Of a stretch of DNA of 64,000 nucleotides, positions 19,433 to 28,101 are shown in pieces. The stretch is from Solirubrobacter deserti (lineage in GTDB: Bacteria > Actinomycetota > Thermoleophilia > Solirubrobacterales > Solirubrobacteraceae): contig NZ_QPKJ02000003.1 of NCBI RefSeq assembly GCF_003344625.1, positions 558,001 through 622,000 on the forward strand, written 5' to 3'. Every line of letters begins with the position of its first letter. The first letter of the stretch is position 1. The position numbers and the translations under genes were made by a program. The notes beneath the pieces are model-generated. The model worked only from the letters and a program-made list of their open reading frames with translations, was not told the origin of the DNA and did no database searches.

Positions 19433-21466
19433 GTGTGGCGCAGTTTGGCGAAGGACACGGAAAAGCTCATCCGCCAGCTGTCGCTGATCTCGTATTTGAT
19501 GGCGGAGCGGCGACCGGTCACGGCTACGGAGATCCGGCGCGACGTGGAGGGCTACTCGGACATGACCGAGGACGCCTTCGCGCGACGTTTCTATGCGGAC
19601 CGCGCCGAGCTCGACGCGCTCGGGATCCACCTCAGTGTGGACAAGCCCGCGGACGGCTTCTCCGAGCAGGAGAACTACTCGCTCGCGCCCGAGGCCTTCC
19701 ACCTGCCGCCGATCGCGTTCACGGACGCCGAGCGCGCCGCGCTGCAGACGGCGCTCACGCTGCTCGACGGCGAGTTCGCCTACGCCGAGCCGTTGCGGCT
19801 CGCGCTGCAGCAGATCACGTGGGGCCGCCCGTCCCCGCTGGGCAGCGACTCGCGCCAGACGATCGGGCTCGGCATCACGGCGTCGGCCGGCGGCGGTGAG
19901 GTCAGCGCCCGGCTGGCGAAGATCGATACCGCGATCTACCGTCGCAAGCGGATCGAGTTCGAGTACCACACGATGGAGCGGGACACGACCGAGTCGCGCA
20001 AGGTCGACCCGTACCACCTGCTGTTCGAGGGCGGCCAGTTCTACCTGGTCGGCTACTCGCACGAGCGCAAGGACGTGCGCGTGTTCCGGCTCTCGCGCAT
20101 CCGCGGGAAGGTGGCGTACGCGACCAAGGCCGAGCACGACTTCCAGCGCCCGGAGGACTTCGACCCGCGCGGGTACGCGAACCGGATCCCGTGGCAGCTC
20201 GGCGAGCCGGTCGGCGTCGCCGAGGTCGAGATCCCGGAGGACCTGGTCTGGTACGTGCAGCGCCAGTTCGGCGAGTACGGCGAGTTCGAGGGCAACGTCT
20301 TCAAGACGCCCTACCGAAGCGACCGGCTGCTGATCTCGTGGGCGCTCGAGTACGGCCTGCGCATCCTCGGCCCGCCCGCGTTGGTGGACGAGACGCGCAC
20401 GCGCGTGGACCGCATCATCGAGGCGCACCGCGGCGAGCCCGAACCCGTCGTGGCGGCTCCCGCCGCGCCCGCGCCGCCGCCGGCCGAGAGCAACGGCCGC
20501 GGGCGCAGCGAGGCGGCGATCCGCCCGGAGCGCTTTGCCCGGCTCGTCACGCTGGCCACGGTGCTGATCGCGGCGGGCCGCAAGCGCGACACGCTGCTGG
20601 TGAGCGACGTGTGCGACCAGATCCAGGTCTCCCCGCAGGAGCTGCGCGAGGACATCGCGGTGCTCAACGTCGTGAACTTCGGTGGCGGCGCGTACGTGAT
20701 CTACGCCGAGGTGACGCCCACCGGCGAGATCGAGGTGGACGTCGAGCCCTACTCGGACACGTTCGACCGCCCCGCGCGGCTGCTCCCGATCGAGGGCAAC
20801 GCGCTGGTCGCCGCCATCGACCATCTGAAGGTCGTGCACGCGGACCTGCAGAGCGCGCGTCAGAAGGTCGTCGACGCGCTCGGCTTCGACCCCGTGGAGG
20901 AAGGGCTGCACATCGTCTCGCCGCGCGTGGACGAGGGGATCATGCACACCGTCGAGCGCGCGATGCACGACAACCGGCTGCTCCAGCTCGAGTACTGGAC
21001 CCCGTCGTCGGATCGCTACAGCGAGCGCTCGGTCGAGCCCTACGCGCTCATCAACTCGCGCGAGGGCTGGTACGTGGCCGCCTGGGACCTCAAGAACGAG
21101 TCGCTGCGCCACTTCCGGCTGGACCGCATCAAGTCCGCGCAGGTCGAGGAGCGGACCTTCGAGCCGCGTGAGGGCCTGAACCCCGCCGCGGACATCGGCG
21201 GCTGGCCGCGCACGGGCCGGATCGGCGGCTCGCGCTCTGCCCGTGTGAAGATCAACGCCGAGCAGGCCCGCTGGGCGCGCGAGCGCCGCGACGTCCTGAC
21301 CGAGCTCGAGGGCGGCGAGATCGTCGTCGAGATCACGTTCAAGGGCCTGGACTTCCTCGTCCGCGAGGTCTTGAAGGAAGCGGGCGACGCCGTCGTGCTC
21401 GAGCCCGCCGACGCCCGCGAGGCGGTCCTGGTGGCCGCCGAAGGCCTGATCGCCCGCGCGACGTGA
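19433..21466 (+). CDS. Fused PafB-PafC-like WYL-domain regulator
   Basis: 677 residues made of two related halves. Each has a winged HTH (about 5-65: KLIRQLSLISYLMAERRP; about 360-430: RLVTLATVLIAAGRKRD) followed by a WYL-type domain (about 165-235, GQFYLVGYSHERKD; about 515-585, EGWYVAAWDLKNE) and a WCX-like C-terminal part. Separate PafB and PafC form the actinobacterial LexA-independent DNA-damage activator, and fused forms are known. GTG 19433-19435 is the likely start. Its overlap (GTGA) with the next gene implies co-transcription. Confidence 0.87.
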   Translation: MWRSLAKDTEKLIRQLSLISYLMAERRPVTATEIRRDVEGYSDMTEDAFARRFYADRAELDALGIHLSVDKPADGFSEQENYSLAPEAFHLPPIAFTDAERAALQTALTLLDGEFAYAEPLRLALQQITWGRPSPLGSDSRQTIGLGITASAGGGEVSARLAKIDTAIYRRKRIEFEYHTMERDTTESRKVDPYHLLFEGGQFYLVGYSHERKDVRVFRLSRIRGKVAYATKAEHDFQRPEDFDPRGYANRIPWQLGEPVGVAEVEIPEDLVWYVQRQFGEYGEFEGNVFKTPYRSDRLLISWALEYGLRILGPPALVDETRTRVDRIIEAHRGEPEPVVAAPAAPAPPPAESNGRGRSEAAIRPERFARLVTLATVLIAAGRKRDTLLVSDVCDQIQVSPQELREDIAVLNVVNFGGGAYVIYAEVTPTGEIEVDVEPYSDTFDRPARLLPIEGNALVAAIDHLKVVHADLQSARQKVVDALGFDPVEEGLHIVSPRVDEGIMHTVERAMHDNRLLQLEYWTPSSDRYSERSVEPYALINSREGWYVAAWDLKNESLRHFRLDRIKSAQVEERTFEPREGLNPAADIGGWPRTGRIGGSRSARVKINAEQARWARERRDVLTELEGGEIVVEITFKGLDFLVREVLKEAGDAVVLEPADAREAVLVAAEGLIARAT

Positions 21467-21903
21467 GCTCCCGCCGCGCCGAGATCGCGATGTCCTCGGA
21501 CGAGGTGCTCGCGTTCTTGGCGTCCGAACGGGTGCTGACGGTGGCGACGCTGGGGCAGGACGGGTGGCCGCACCTGATGCCGCTGTGGTATGTGGTCCGA
21601 GACGGCGAGTGCTGGGGCTGGACCTACGGCAAGTCGCAGAAGGTGCGCAACCTCGAGCGGGACGAGCGGTGCACGCTGCAGGTCGAGGCCGGGTCCGAGT
21701 ACCACGAGCTGCGGGGCGTGATGATCAAGGCGCGCGCGGAGATCGTGCGTGACGCCTCGGTGATCGCCGAGGTCGGGAACGGGTTGTCCGCGCGGTACGG
21801 GGACGGGTCGCCGGTGTCGGATCGCGTGGCCGCCAAGCGGGTGGCCCTGCGGTTCCGCGTCGAGTCAGTGGCCTCGTTCGACCACCGCAAGCTCGCCGGC
21901 TAG
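21463..21903 (+). CDS. Pyridoxamine-5'-phosphate-oxidase-fold FMN/F420-binding protein
   Basis: 146 residues with a split beta-barrel: VLTVATLGQDGWPHLMPLWYVVRDGECWGWTY (span about 27-58) is the usual opening of actinobacterial PPOX-class proteins, followed by KSQKVRNLERDERCTLQVE. These reduce or bind substrates with F420 or FMN. Substrate unknown. GTG start overlaps the WYL gene stop. Followed by a bidirectional terminator. Confidence 0.87.
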   Translation: MSSRRAEIAMSSDEVLAFLASERVLTVATLGQDGWPHLMPLWYVVRDGECWGWTYGKSQKVRNLERDERCTLQVEAGSEYHELRGVMIKARAEIVRDASVIAEVGNGLSARYGDGSPVSDRVAAKRVALRFRVESVASFDHRKLAG

Positions 21904-21906
21904 CCA

Positions 21907-21955
21907 CGCGAGCGTTCACTCACCCGCGCTCTCGCCGGGTTTCTGAACGCTCGCG
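21907..21955. terminator. Bidirectional hairpin terminator between convergent genes
   Basis: CGCGAGCGTTCA (21907-21918) and TGAACGCTCGCG (21944-21955) form a perfect 12-bp stem with a 25-nt loop. It fills the 54-bp gap between the PPOX stop and the GntR stop. No U-tract, so it would act as a GC-rich actinobacterial hairpin terminator. Confidence 0.7.
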
Positions 21956-21957
21956 CG

Positions 21958-22566
21958 TCAGCGGCCCCGGATGGTGTCGAGCGCGTTGTCGAGGTGCAGC
22001 CGCAACGTCTGCAGCGCGAGCGCGCTGTTGCCCGCGGCGATCGCGTCCGCCAATTCGCCGTGCTCGCGCATCGTGCGCTCGCGGATCTCCGCTCGGCGAG
22101 CCGTCGCGTGCGCCATCCGGCGCTGGCGGTCGCGCAGCGAGTCGTAGAGGCCCAACAGGATCTCGTTGCCGGTCCCCGCGACCAGCGTGCGGTGGAACGC
22201 GCGGTCGGCCTCGACGAAGTCCGCGCCCTCGAGCCCCTCCTGCGTCGCGACCGACTCGGCCAGCCGCGCCGGCACGTCGCCCGGGCGCTCGATCACGCGC
22301 TCGATCGCGTAGCGCTCGATCACCCAGCGCGTCTCCATCACGGCCTCGGTCTCTGATGCCGAGACCGGCACCACCAGCGCGCCGCGCTTCGGGTAGAGCC
22401 GGAGCAGGCCCTCGGCCTCGAGCTGGCCGAAGGCGGCGCGCACCGGCGTACGGCTCATGCCCAGCGCTTCCGCGATCTCGCCCTCGCTGATCAGGTCTCC
22501 GCCGGGCAGCGAGCCGTCGAGGATGCGGGCCTTGACGTCCTGGTAGGCGCGCTCGGAGGCGGACAC
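21958..22566 (-). CDS. GntR/FadR (FCD) family transcription regulator
   Basis: 202 residues. N-terminal winged HTH (VKARILDGSLPGGDLISEGEIAEALGMSRTPVR, span about 11-43) and an all-helical FCD effector domain with the metal-binding His positions (DRAFHRTLV, HGELADAI, RLHLDNAL). Such proteins respond to carboxylic acids. Divergent from an MFS transporter gene, which is the natural target; an inverted repeat lies between them. Confidence 0.94.
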   Translation of the reverse strand: MSASERAYQDVKARILDGSLPGGDLISEGEIAEALGMSRTPVRAAFGQLEAEGLLRLYPKRGALVVPVSASETEAVMETRWVIERYAIERVIERPGDVPARLAESVATQEGLEGADFVEADRAFHRTLVAGTGNEILLGLYDSLRDRQRRMAHATARRAEIRERTMREHGELADAIAAGNSALALQTLRLHLDNALDTIRGR

Positions 22567-22577
22567 ATGTGAAGCCT

Positions 22578-22598
22578 ATGTGTCCGACTCGCACACAT
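22578..22598. promoter_or_regulatory. Candidate GntR operator in the GntR-MFS divergon
   Basis: ATGTGT and ACACAT stand 9 bp apart (22578-22583 and 22593-22598), followed at once by a second small dyad, ATGCATACAT. They lie between the two divergent start codons, the usual site for autoregulation. Dyads are seen; binding is inferred. Confidence 0.45.
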
Positions 22599-22629
22599 CA
22601 TGCATACATGTTGGATACCATGCGCGCGC

Positions 22630-23865
22630 ATGACGACGGCGTGGCGGATGTGGGCCTTGGCCGCGGCGTTCTATCTCGTTGCGATCTTCCATCGGATGAG
22701 CCTGGGCGTCGCGTCGCTGGACGCGGCGGAGCGGTTCGGCGTGGCCGCGGGGACGATCGCGCTGCTGTCGACCGTGCAGCTCGGCTTCTACCTCGCGATG
22801 CAGATCCCGGCGGGCCTGCTCGCCGACCGCATCGGCCCGCGCCGGAGCCTCACGCTGGGCCTGGTGGCGATGGGCGTCGGGGAACTGCTGTTCGCGGTCA
22901 GCCCGTCGATCGGGCCCGCGATCGCGGGCCGAGCGCTGGTCGGCATCGGGGACGCCTGCATGTTCCTCAACGTCCTGCGGGTCGCGGCGCACTGGCTGCC
23001 GCCGCGCCGCTACGCGCTCGCCGCGGCGCTGACGGCCGCGTGCGGCGCGTTCGGCCAGCTGCTCTCCACCGCGCCGCTCTCCGCCGCGCTCTCGGGACTT
23101 GGCTGGACGCCGACGTTCGCCGCCAGCGGCGTCCTCACCGCCGCGCTCGCCTACCTCGCCGTCAGCCGCATCCAGGACCGCCCGCGGGACCCGGAGCCCG
23201 CGCCGGTCCCGACGACGCTCGCCGAGCGCATCCGGACGGTCGCGCCGGAGCACCCGCCGATCGTGCCCGCGCTGCGCAAGGCGTGGCGGTCACCGGCCAC
23301 CCGGCACGGGTTGTGGGTGCACTTCGCGCTCAACGCCCCGTTCGTCACGCTCACGGGCCTGTGGGCGTACCCGTACCTCGTCGAGGGGCAGGGCGTCGCG
23401 CCCGGCACGGCCGCGGCGATGCTGGCGGCCGCGGTGATCACCTTCGGCGTCTCCGCGCCGGTGCTCGGCGCGGTCGCGGGCCGCATCCCGCACGCCGTCC
23501 CGACGCTCGCCGCGGCCATCGCCGTCACGACGGCGGCCGGCCTGGCGACGATGCTCGGCTGGCCCGGCGGCCATCCGCCGCTGGCGCTGATCGCCGCGGT
23601 GCTCGCCCTGTCGGGCTTCGCGGGCGCCGGCTCGATGCTCGCCTTCACGCTCGCGCGGGAGGGCGGAGGCAGCGCGTCCGGCATGGTGAACATCGGTGGC
23701 TTCGGGGCCGCGATCGTCGGCCAGGCGGCGATCGGGCTCCTGGTCTCGGTCCATCTGGACTACCGGCTCGCGCTCACGCCGCTGCTCGCCCTGGTGGTCT
23801 GGGGCGCCGTCCAGACGGTCCGCCACGCTAGCCTGCCGCTGCCATGGAGCAGCTCAAAGGCCTGA
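22630..23865 (+). CDS. MFS transporter
   Basis: 411 residues with about 12 membrane helices. Motif A appears in GLLADRIGPRRSLTLG and the helix 4-5 segment reads ALVGIGDACMFLNVLRVAAHW, a branch of MFS with nitrate/oxalate-formate-like proteins. The start at 22630 (MTTAWRMW) fits the first helix; ten extra codons upstream would be hydrophilic. Substrate unknown, likely a carboxylate if the GntR partner controls it. The 3' end overlaps rmlA by 22 bp. Confidence 0.87.
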   Translation: MTTAWRMWALAAAFYLVAIFHRMSLGVASLDAAERFGVAAGTIALLSTVQLGFYLAMQIPAGLLADRIGPRRSLTLGLVAMGVGELLFAVSPSIGPAIAGRALVGIGDACMFLNVLRVAAHWLPPRRYALAAALTAACGAFGQLLSTAPLSAALSGLGWTPTFAASGVLTAALAYLAVSRIQDRPRDPEPAPVPTTLAERIRTVAPEHPPIVPALRKAWRSPATRHGLWVHFALNAPFVTLTGLWAYPYLVEGQGVAPGTAAAMLAAAVITFGVSAPVLGAVAGRIPHAVPTLAAAIAVTTAAGLATMLGWPGGHPPLALIAAVLALSGFAGAGSMLAFTLAREGGGSASGMVNIGGFGAAIVGQAAIGLLVSVHLDYRLALTPLLALVVWGAVQTVRHASLPLPWSSSKA

Positions 23866-24920
23866 TCCTCTCGGGCGGCAAAGGCACGCGCCTGCGCCCG
23901 ATCACCTACACGTCGGCGAAGCAGCTCGTTCCCGTCGCGAACAAGCCGGTCCTGTTCTACGGGATCGAGGCGATGGCGGCCGCGGGCATTCGCGAGGTCG
24001 GGATCATCATCGCGCCGGAGACCGGCGATGAGATCCGCGCGACCGCCGGCGACGGCTCGCAGTTCGGCGTCGAGATCACGTACATCCCGCAGTCCGAGCC
24101 GCTGGGGCTCGCGCACGCGGTGCTGACCGCGGAGCCGTTCCTCGGCACCGACCCGTTCGTCATGTACCTCGGCGACAACCTGCTGCAGGGCGGGATCGAG
24201 GAGCTCGTCGCGAACTTCCGCACGAACCAGCCCGAGGCGCTGATCCTGCTCACGAAGGTGCCGGACCCGCAGAACTACGGCGTCGCGGAGCTCGACGCGA
24301 CCGGCGGCGTCACACGCCTGGTCGAGAAGCCGGCCGAGCCCGCGACCGATCTCGCGCTCGTCGGCGTGTACATGTTCACGCCGCGCATCCACGAGGCCGC
24401 GAAGTCGATCCAGCCGTCCGGCCGCGGCGAGCTCGAGATCACCGACGCGATCCAGTGGCTCGTCGACGCCGGCGCGCCGGTCGAGTCGCACGTCGTCCGT
24501 GGCTGGTGGAAGGACACCGGCCGCCTCGCGGACATGCTCGAGGCCAACCGCTTGATCCTCGAGACCGTCATCCAGAAGGTCGACGGCGAGCTGATCGACT
24601 CCCAGATCGAGGGCCGCGTGGTCGTCGAGGCGGGCGCCGTGCTCGAGCGCAGCACGGTCCGCGGCCCCGCGATCATCGGCGCCGGCGCCCGGCTGGTGGA
24701 CGCCTACGTCGGCCCGTACACCGCGGTCGGTCGCCACTGCACGATCGACTCGTCCGAGGTCGAGCACTCGATCCTGCTCGAGAACTCCTCGGTCTCCGGC
24801 CTCCAGGGCCGCATGGAGTCCAGCCTGCTCGGTCGCGACGTGACGATCAGCCGCGGCCAGTCCCAGCCGCGCGCCTACCGCTTCATGGTCGGCGACTCGA
24901 GCGAGATCGGAATTCTATAG
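23844..24920 (+). CDS. rmlA: Glucose-1-phosphate thymidylyltransferase, long form
   Basis: 358 residues; makes dTDP-glucose from glucose-1-phosphate and dTTP, step 1 of dTDP-sugar synthesis. Nucleotidyltransferase domain opens LKGLILSGGKGTRLRP; YLGDNLLQGG and VEKPAEP follow; a left-handed beta-helix tail (about 245-330) makes it the RmlA-long type, as in StrD and archaeal enzymes. A TAGCCT box lies 9 nt before the ATG, so it may also be expressed on its own. Supplies RmlB and RmlD encoded at 14.3-16.1 kb. Confidence 0.94.
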   Translation: MEQLKGLILSGGKGTRLRPITYTSAKQLVPVANKPVLFYGIEAMAAAGIREVGIIIAPETGDEIRATAGDGSQFGVEITYIPQSEPLGLAHAVLTAEPFLGTDPFVMYLGDNLLQGGIEELVANFRTNQPEALILLTKVPDPQNYGVAELDATGGVTRLVEKPAEPATDLALVGVYMFTPRIHEAAKSIQPSGRGELEITDAIQWLVDAGAPVESHVVRGWWKDTGRLADMLEANRLILETVIQKVDGELIDSQIEGRVVVEAGAVLERSTVRGPAIIGAGARLVDAYVGPYTAVGRHCTIDSSEVEHSILLENSSVSGLQGRMESSLLGRDVTISRGQSQPRAYRFMVGDSSEIGIL

Positions 24921-24936
24921 AGGGCTCACCAAACCC

Positions 24937-25827
24937 TCAGGCAGCGCGCGAGGCGAACCAGGCGCCGCCGCCGAGCGCGCGGTCGTAGCCCGACCACGCG
25001 GAGCCCTCGGGGAGCTCCTTCTCGAGCCGGTCGAACGAGCCGAGCCGGCCGCCGAGGTTGTCGAGCATGTGCACGAGCGTCGCCTCGCGCGTGCACGGGA
25101 CGACCGGCGAGCCGTGCTCGAGCTGGCCGTGGTGGCTGAGGATGATGTGGAGCACGGCGACGGCGAGCTCAGACGGGAAGTCCGGCAGGTCCTCGATGAT
25201 CCGGCGCACGCGGTAGTAGCCGAGCGGGATCTCGCCCTGGAGCTTGCCCAGGTCGGTCATGTCGATGGCCAGCGGGTCGCTCGTGTAGGCGTCGAGCTTG
25301 CCGATGTCGTGCAGCAGCGCGCCGGTGACGGCGACGTCGCGGTCCACGCCGCCGAAGGTCGCGCTGATCGCGGACACGCCCTGCGCGACCGTCAACGAGT
25401 GCTCGAGCAGCCCGTGCCGGTAGGCCTGGTGAAAGCGCTTGGCGGCCGGGGCCTCGCGGAAGCGCTCCCAGGTCTCCGTGCCCGGCCCGAACACGGCTTC
25501 CAGCAGCGCGCGCAGGTGGACGCACTGGATCGTGCCGATCAGCGTGCGCAGGTCGGCCTCCATCCGGTCCACGGGGATGCGCGGACCGTCCAGCAGGTCG
25601 TCCAGGTCGTACTCGCCGGCCTCCGCGTCCCGCACCGAGCGCACGTGCAGGCGCCCGCGCGGCTCCACAGTGCCCTCCACGCGCACGCAGGAACCGGCCG
25701 CGATCGGGCAGGGCGCCGCCTCCAGCGTTCCCGTCCGGTCGCCCAAGACCACGCGTCGCGCGTCGCTCGCCCGAACCATCAGGACCTGGTCGATCTCCTG
25801 GCCGGGTGTGAGGTCGCGGACACGCAC
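24937..25827 (-). CDS. YhaM-like 3'-5' exoribonuclease (OB fold plus HD domain)
   Basis: About 296 residues. N-terminal OB-fold (LTPGQEIDQVLMVR, RTGTLEAAPC) and an HD domain with H in FHQAYRHGLLEHSLTV, the HD pair in ALLHDIGKLDAY and a late His/Asp in LSHHGQLEHGS and HMLDNLGG. This order matches YhaM/CBF1 RNases. GTG 25825-25827 begins at the OB fold; an ATG at 25877-25879 would add 17 residues but overlaps the start of the divergent SDR gene. Confidence 0.88.
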   Translation of the reverse strand: MRVRDLTPGQEIDQVLMVRASDARRVVLGDRTGTLEAAPCPIAAGSCVRVEGTVEPRGRLHVRSVRDAEAGEYDLDDLLDGPRIPVDRMEADLRTLIGTIQCVHLRALLEAVFGPGTETWERFREAPAAKRFHQAYRHGLLEHSLTVAQGVSAISATFGGVDRDVAVTGALLHDIGKLDAYTSDPLAIDMTDLGKLQGEIPLGYYRVRRIIEDLPDFPSELAVAVLHIILSHHGQLEHGSPVVPCTREATLVHMLDNLGGRLGSFDRLEKELPEGSAWSGYDRALGGGAWFASRAA

Positions 25828-25876
25828 TGTGCGGTGAACCCTAGGTCCACGGTCGGACGAAATACCATCGCGCCCC

Positions 25877-26524
25877 ATGCCCGCACGCACCGCGCTTGTC
25901 ACCGGAGGCGCCGGCGGCCTCGGCCGCTCGGTGGTCGCCGCGCTCGTCGAGGACGGCTGGGACGTGGTCGTCCCGGTCACGACCGAGACGGATCTCGGTG
26001 AGCACGTCACCACGGTCGTCGCCGACCTCACCGACCCCGACGACGTCGCCCGCACGCTCCGCACCGCGCAGGATCCGCTGAAGGCGGTGGTGAACCTGGT
26101 CGGCGGGTTCGCGGCCGGGCAGCCGGTGGAGACGACGCCGCTGCAGGACTTCGAGCGCATGTTCACGCTCAACCTGCGCCCGACCTACCTGGTCACCCAG
26201 GCCGCGCTCCCGCGCCTGAAGGCCAGCGGCGGCGCGATCGTGTGCACGAGCTCCGCGACCGCGCTGAACCCGTTCAAGGGCTCCGCGGGCTACTCCGCGA
26301 GCAAGGCGGCCGTGATCGCGTTCACGCAGGCCGTCGCCAAGGAGGCGGAGAACGTCCGCGCCAACGTCATCCTCCCGACGATGATCGACACACCGGCCAA
26401 CCGCGAGTCGATGCCGGCCGAGCAGCACCACAAGCTCATCCCGCCGGAGCGCATCGCGAGGACCGTCGCGTTCCTGTGCGACGACGCCTCGGCCGCGATC
26501 AACGGGGCGGCAGTTCCGGTCTGA
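25877..26524 (+). CDS. Short-chain dehydrogenase/reductase
   Basis: 215 residues. Cofactor motif GGAGGLG after a first strand, VNLVGGF replacing the NNAG motif, catalytic Ser in CTSSA and Y-SASK. Short for a classical SDR, because the C-terminal substrate-binding lid is reduced and it ends INGAAVPV. Substrate unknown. TACCAT lies 8 nt before the ATG with no Shine-Dalgarno sequence, pointing to a leaderless mRNA. Its last 26 bp overlap the convergent EcsC gene. Confidence 0.9.
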   Translation: MPARTALVTGGAGGLGRSVVAALVEDGWDVVVPVTTETDLGEHVTTVVADLTDPDDVARTLRTAQDPLKAVVNLVGGFAAGQPVETTPLQDFERMFTLNLRPTYLVTQAALPRLKASGGAIVCTSSATALNPFKGSAGYSASKAAVIAFTQAVAKEAENVRANVILPTMIDTPANRESMPAEQHHKLIPPERIARTVAFLCDDASAAINGAAVPV

Positions 26525-27173
26525 CGGACTGCCCATAGAAGTCGACGGCGCGCTTGCCCAGGCGGTTCGTGTCGCGCCGGTTGGACACGGCGCTGAAGGC
26601 GATCGCGAAGCCGGGGATGAGCTTGCCCGCGACCTTCTTGGCCCCGCTCTTGCCGACCATCTTCAGCAGCTTGGACGCGAGCGCCTCGTCGCGCTGGAGC
26701 TTGGAGCCGACCCAGTGCTCGGCGACGCTCACCTCTGCCGCGCCGTCCAGCGCCCGCCGCGCACCCGCAGGATCGCTGTAGAGCCCGGTGAGCGCCAGCA
26801 GCTCGGCCGGACGCATCGGGTCGCGCGGGTCCCACCCGTACGCGCCCGCGATGAAGAAGACCATGCGCGACTGCAGCCAGGCGAGCGCGACCAGGTCCGG
26901 GACGATCGTGACGATTCCGCCGATTCCGGCCGCGGCACCCTCCGCCGAAGCCAGATTGGCATGGCGTTTGCGCGCCATCTCTCCCATCGCGATCGGGTGC
27001 AGGCCCATGACGTTGCGCTGGCGATGCGCCCAGGTGGCGGCGGGCGGGCCGAACGCGTCGGCGGCCGCCAGCGCCACGTGTTCCGGGGCACGGACCGGGT
27101 CGGCCCGCAGTCGCTCCAGCAGCGAGGCGGGCGGGGCGGCAGGCTCGTCCGCTTCGCTCATTTCGTCCAACAT
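26499..27173 (-). CDS. EcsC family protein
   Basis: 224 residues. EcsC signature: the glycine-rich amphipathic stretch GAAAGIGGIVTIVPDLVALAW (span about 82-102), ending with KLIPGFAIAFSAVSNRRDTNRLGKRAVDFYG. EcsC proteins associate with membranes and, in Bacillus, accompany the EcsAB transporter, which is not present here. Molecular role unknown. Confidence 0.88.
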   Translation of the reverse strand: MLDEMSEADEPAAPPASLLERLRADPVRAPEHVALAAADAFGPPAATWAHRQRNVMGLHPIAMGEMARKRHANLASAEGAAAGIGGIVTIVPDLVALAWLQSRMVFFIAGAYGWDPRDPMRPAELLALTGLYSDPAGARRALDGAAEVSVAEHWVGSKLQRDEALASKLLKMVGKSGAKKVAGKLIPGFAIAFSAVSNRRDTNRLGKRAVDFYGQSVRPELPPR

Positions 27174-27219
27174 AGATCACATGCTTTGACGGCGTGTCAT
27201 CGAGTGCCGATGAGCGGGT

Positions 27220-28065
27220 ATGCCTCTGGACATGTCCTCCGTCATCGAACACCGCGTTGAGTTGGCCGGTCATGTCACGCGCGCGCTCGAGGTGGCGGGG
27301 GAAGGCCCCGGCATCGTCCTGCTGCACGGCTGGAACCACTCCGCCGACACCTGGCGCCCGCTGCTGAGCGCGCTCGCCGCGCGCGGGCGGCGCGCGATCG
27401 CCGTCGACCTCCCCGGCTTCGGCGAGGCGACGCCGCTCGAGCCCGGCGCCGTGCTCCCGCAGCTGGACGCGTTCGCCGCCGAGCTCGTCACGGCCTGGGC
27501 CGGAAGCGAGCCCGTCGTGATCGCGGGCGCATCGCTCGGTGGCTGCCTGGCGCTGCGCCTGGCCGAGCACCCGGGCGAGCTCAAGCTGGCGGGCGTCGTC
27601 CCGGTCTCCCCGGACGGGCTCGAGGTGCCGTCCTGGTTTGACCCGATCGAGGAGGACCCGATCGTCCGCCGGCTGCTCTCGCTGCCGGTGCCCGTGCCGG
27701 GCGAGATCGTGCGCCGGGCCCACAAGGGCGCGCACCGGCCGCTGGCCTTCAGCGACGCGCAGCGCGCCGTCGTGGACGCCTTCGGGCGCAGCGGCGACAC
27801 GCGGGCGGACGTCGCCGCACTGCTGGAGTCCGGGCGCGAGCTCGCGCCTGAGCTGCTCAACGCGCCGTTCGACCTGGTCGGCATCCGCTGCCCGGTGCTG
27901 CTCGTGTGGGGCGCCTACGACCGCATGCTGCCGCACAGCGACGCCCGCATGGCGCTGGACTCGCTGCCCACCACGCAGGTGGAGCTGATCGAGGGTTGCG
28001 GCCACCAGCCGCAGCTCGAGGCCACCGGCCGTCTGGTCGAGCTCCTGCTGCCGTTCGGCAGATAA
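27220..28065 (+). CDS. Alpha/beta hydrolase
   Basis: 281 residues. Oxyanion segment LLHGWNHSADTW, nucleophile elbow GASLGG (Ser near residue 106), Asp in WGAYDRMLPHSDA and His in GCGHQPQLEA complete the catalytic triad. A small helical cap lies between about 135 and 210. Substrate unknown; resembles esterase/haloperoxidase-type cytosolic hydrolases. Divergent from the EcsC gene. Confidence 0.93.
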   Translation: MPLDMSSVIEHRVELAGHVTRALEVAGEGPGIVLLHGWNHSADTWRPLLSALAARGRRAIAVDLPGFGEATPLEPGAVLPQLDAFAAELVTAWAGSEPVVIAGASLGGCLALRLAEHPGELKLAGVVPVSPDGLEVPSWFDPIEEDPIVRRLLSLPVPVPGEIVRRAHKGAHRPLAFSDAQRAVVDAFGRSGDTRADVAALLESGRELAPELLNAPFDLVGIRCPVLLVWGAYDRMLPHSDARMALDSLPTTQVELIEGCGHQPQLEATGRLVELLLPFGR

Positions 28066-28087
28066 GTTGCAGCGTTTCGGGGACGGC

Positions 28088-28093
28088 TAGGCT
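28088..28093 (+). promoter_or_regulatory. -10 box of a probable leaderless promoter
   Basis: TAGGCT lies 8 nt before the ATG of the L,D-transpeptidase gene, with no ribosome-binding site. It duplicates the CGGCTAGGCT context seen before the lipoprotein gene at 13.9 kb. Confidence 0.55.
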
Positions 28094-28101
28094 TTCCCGC
28101 C

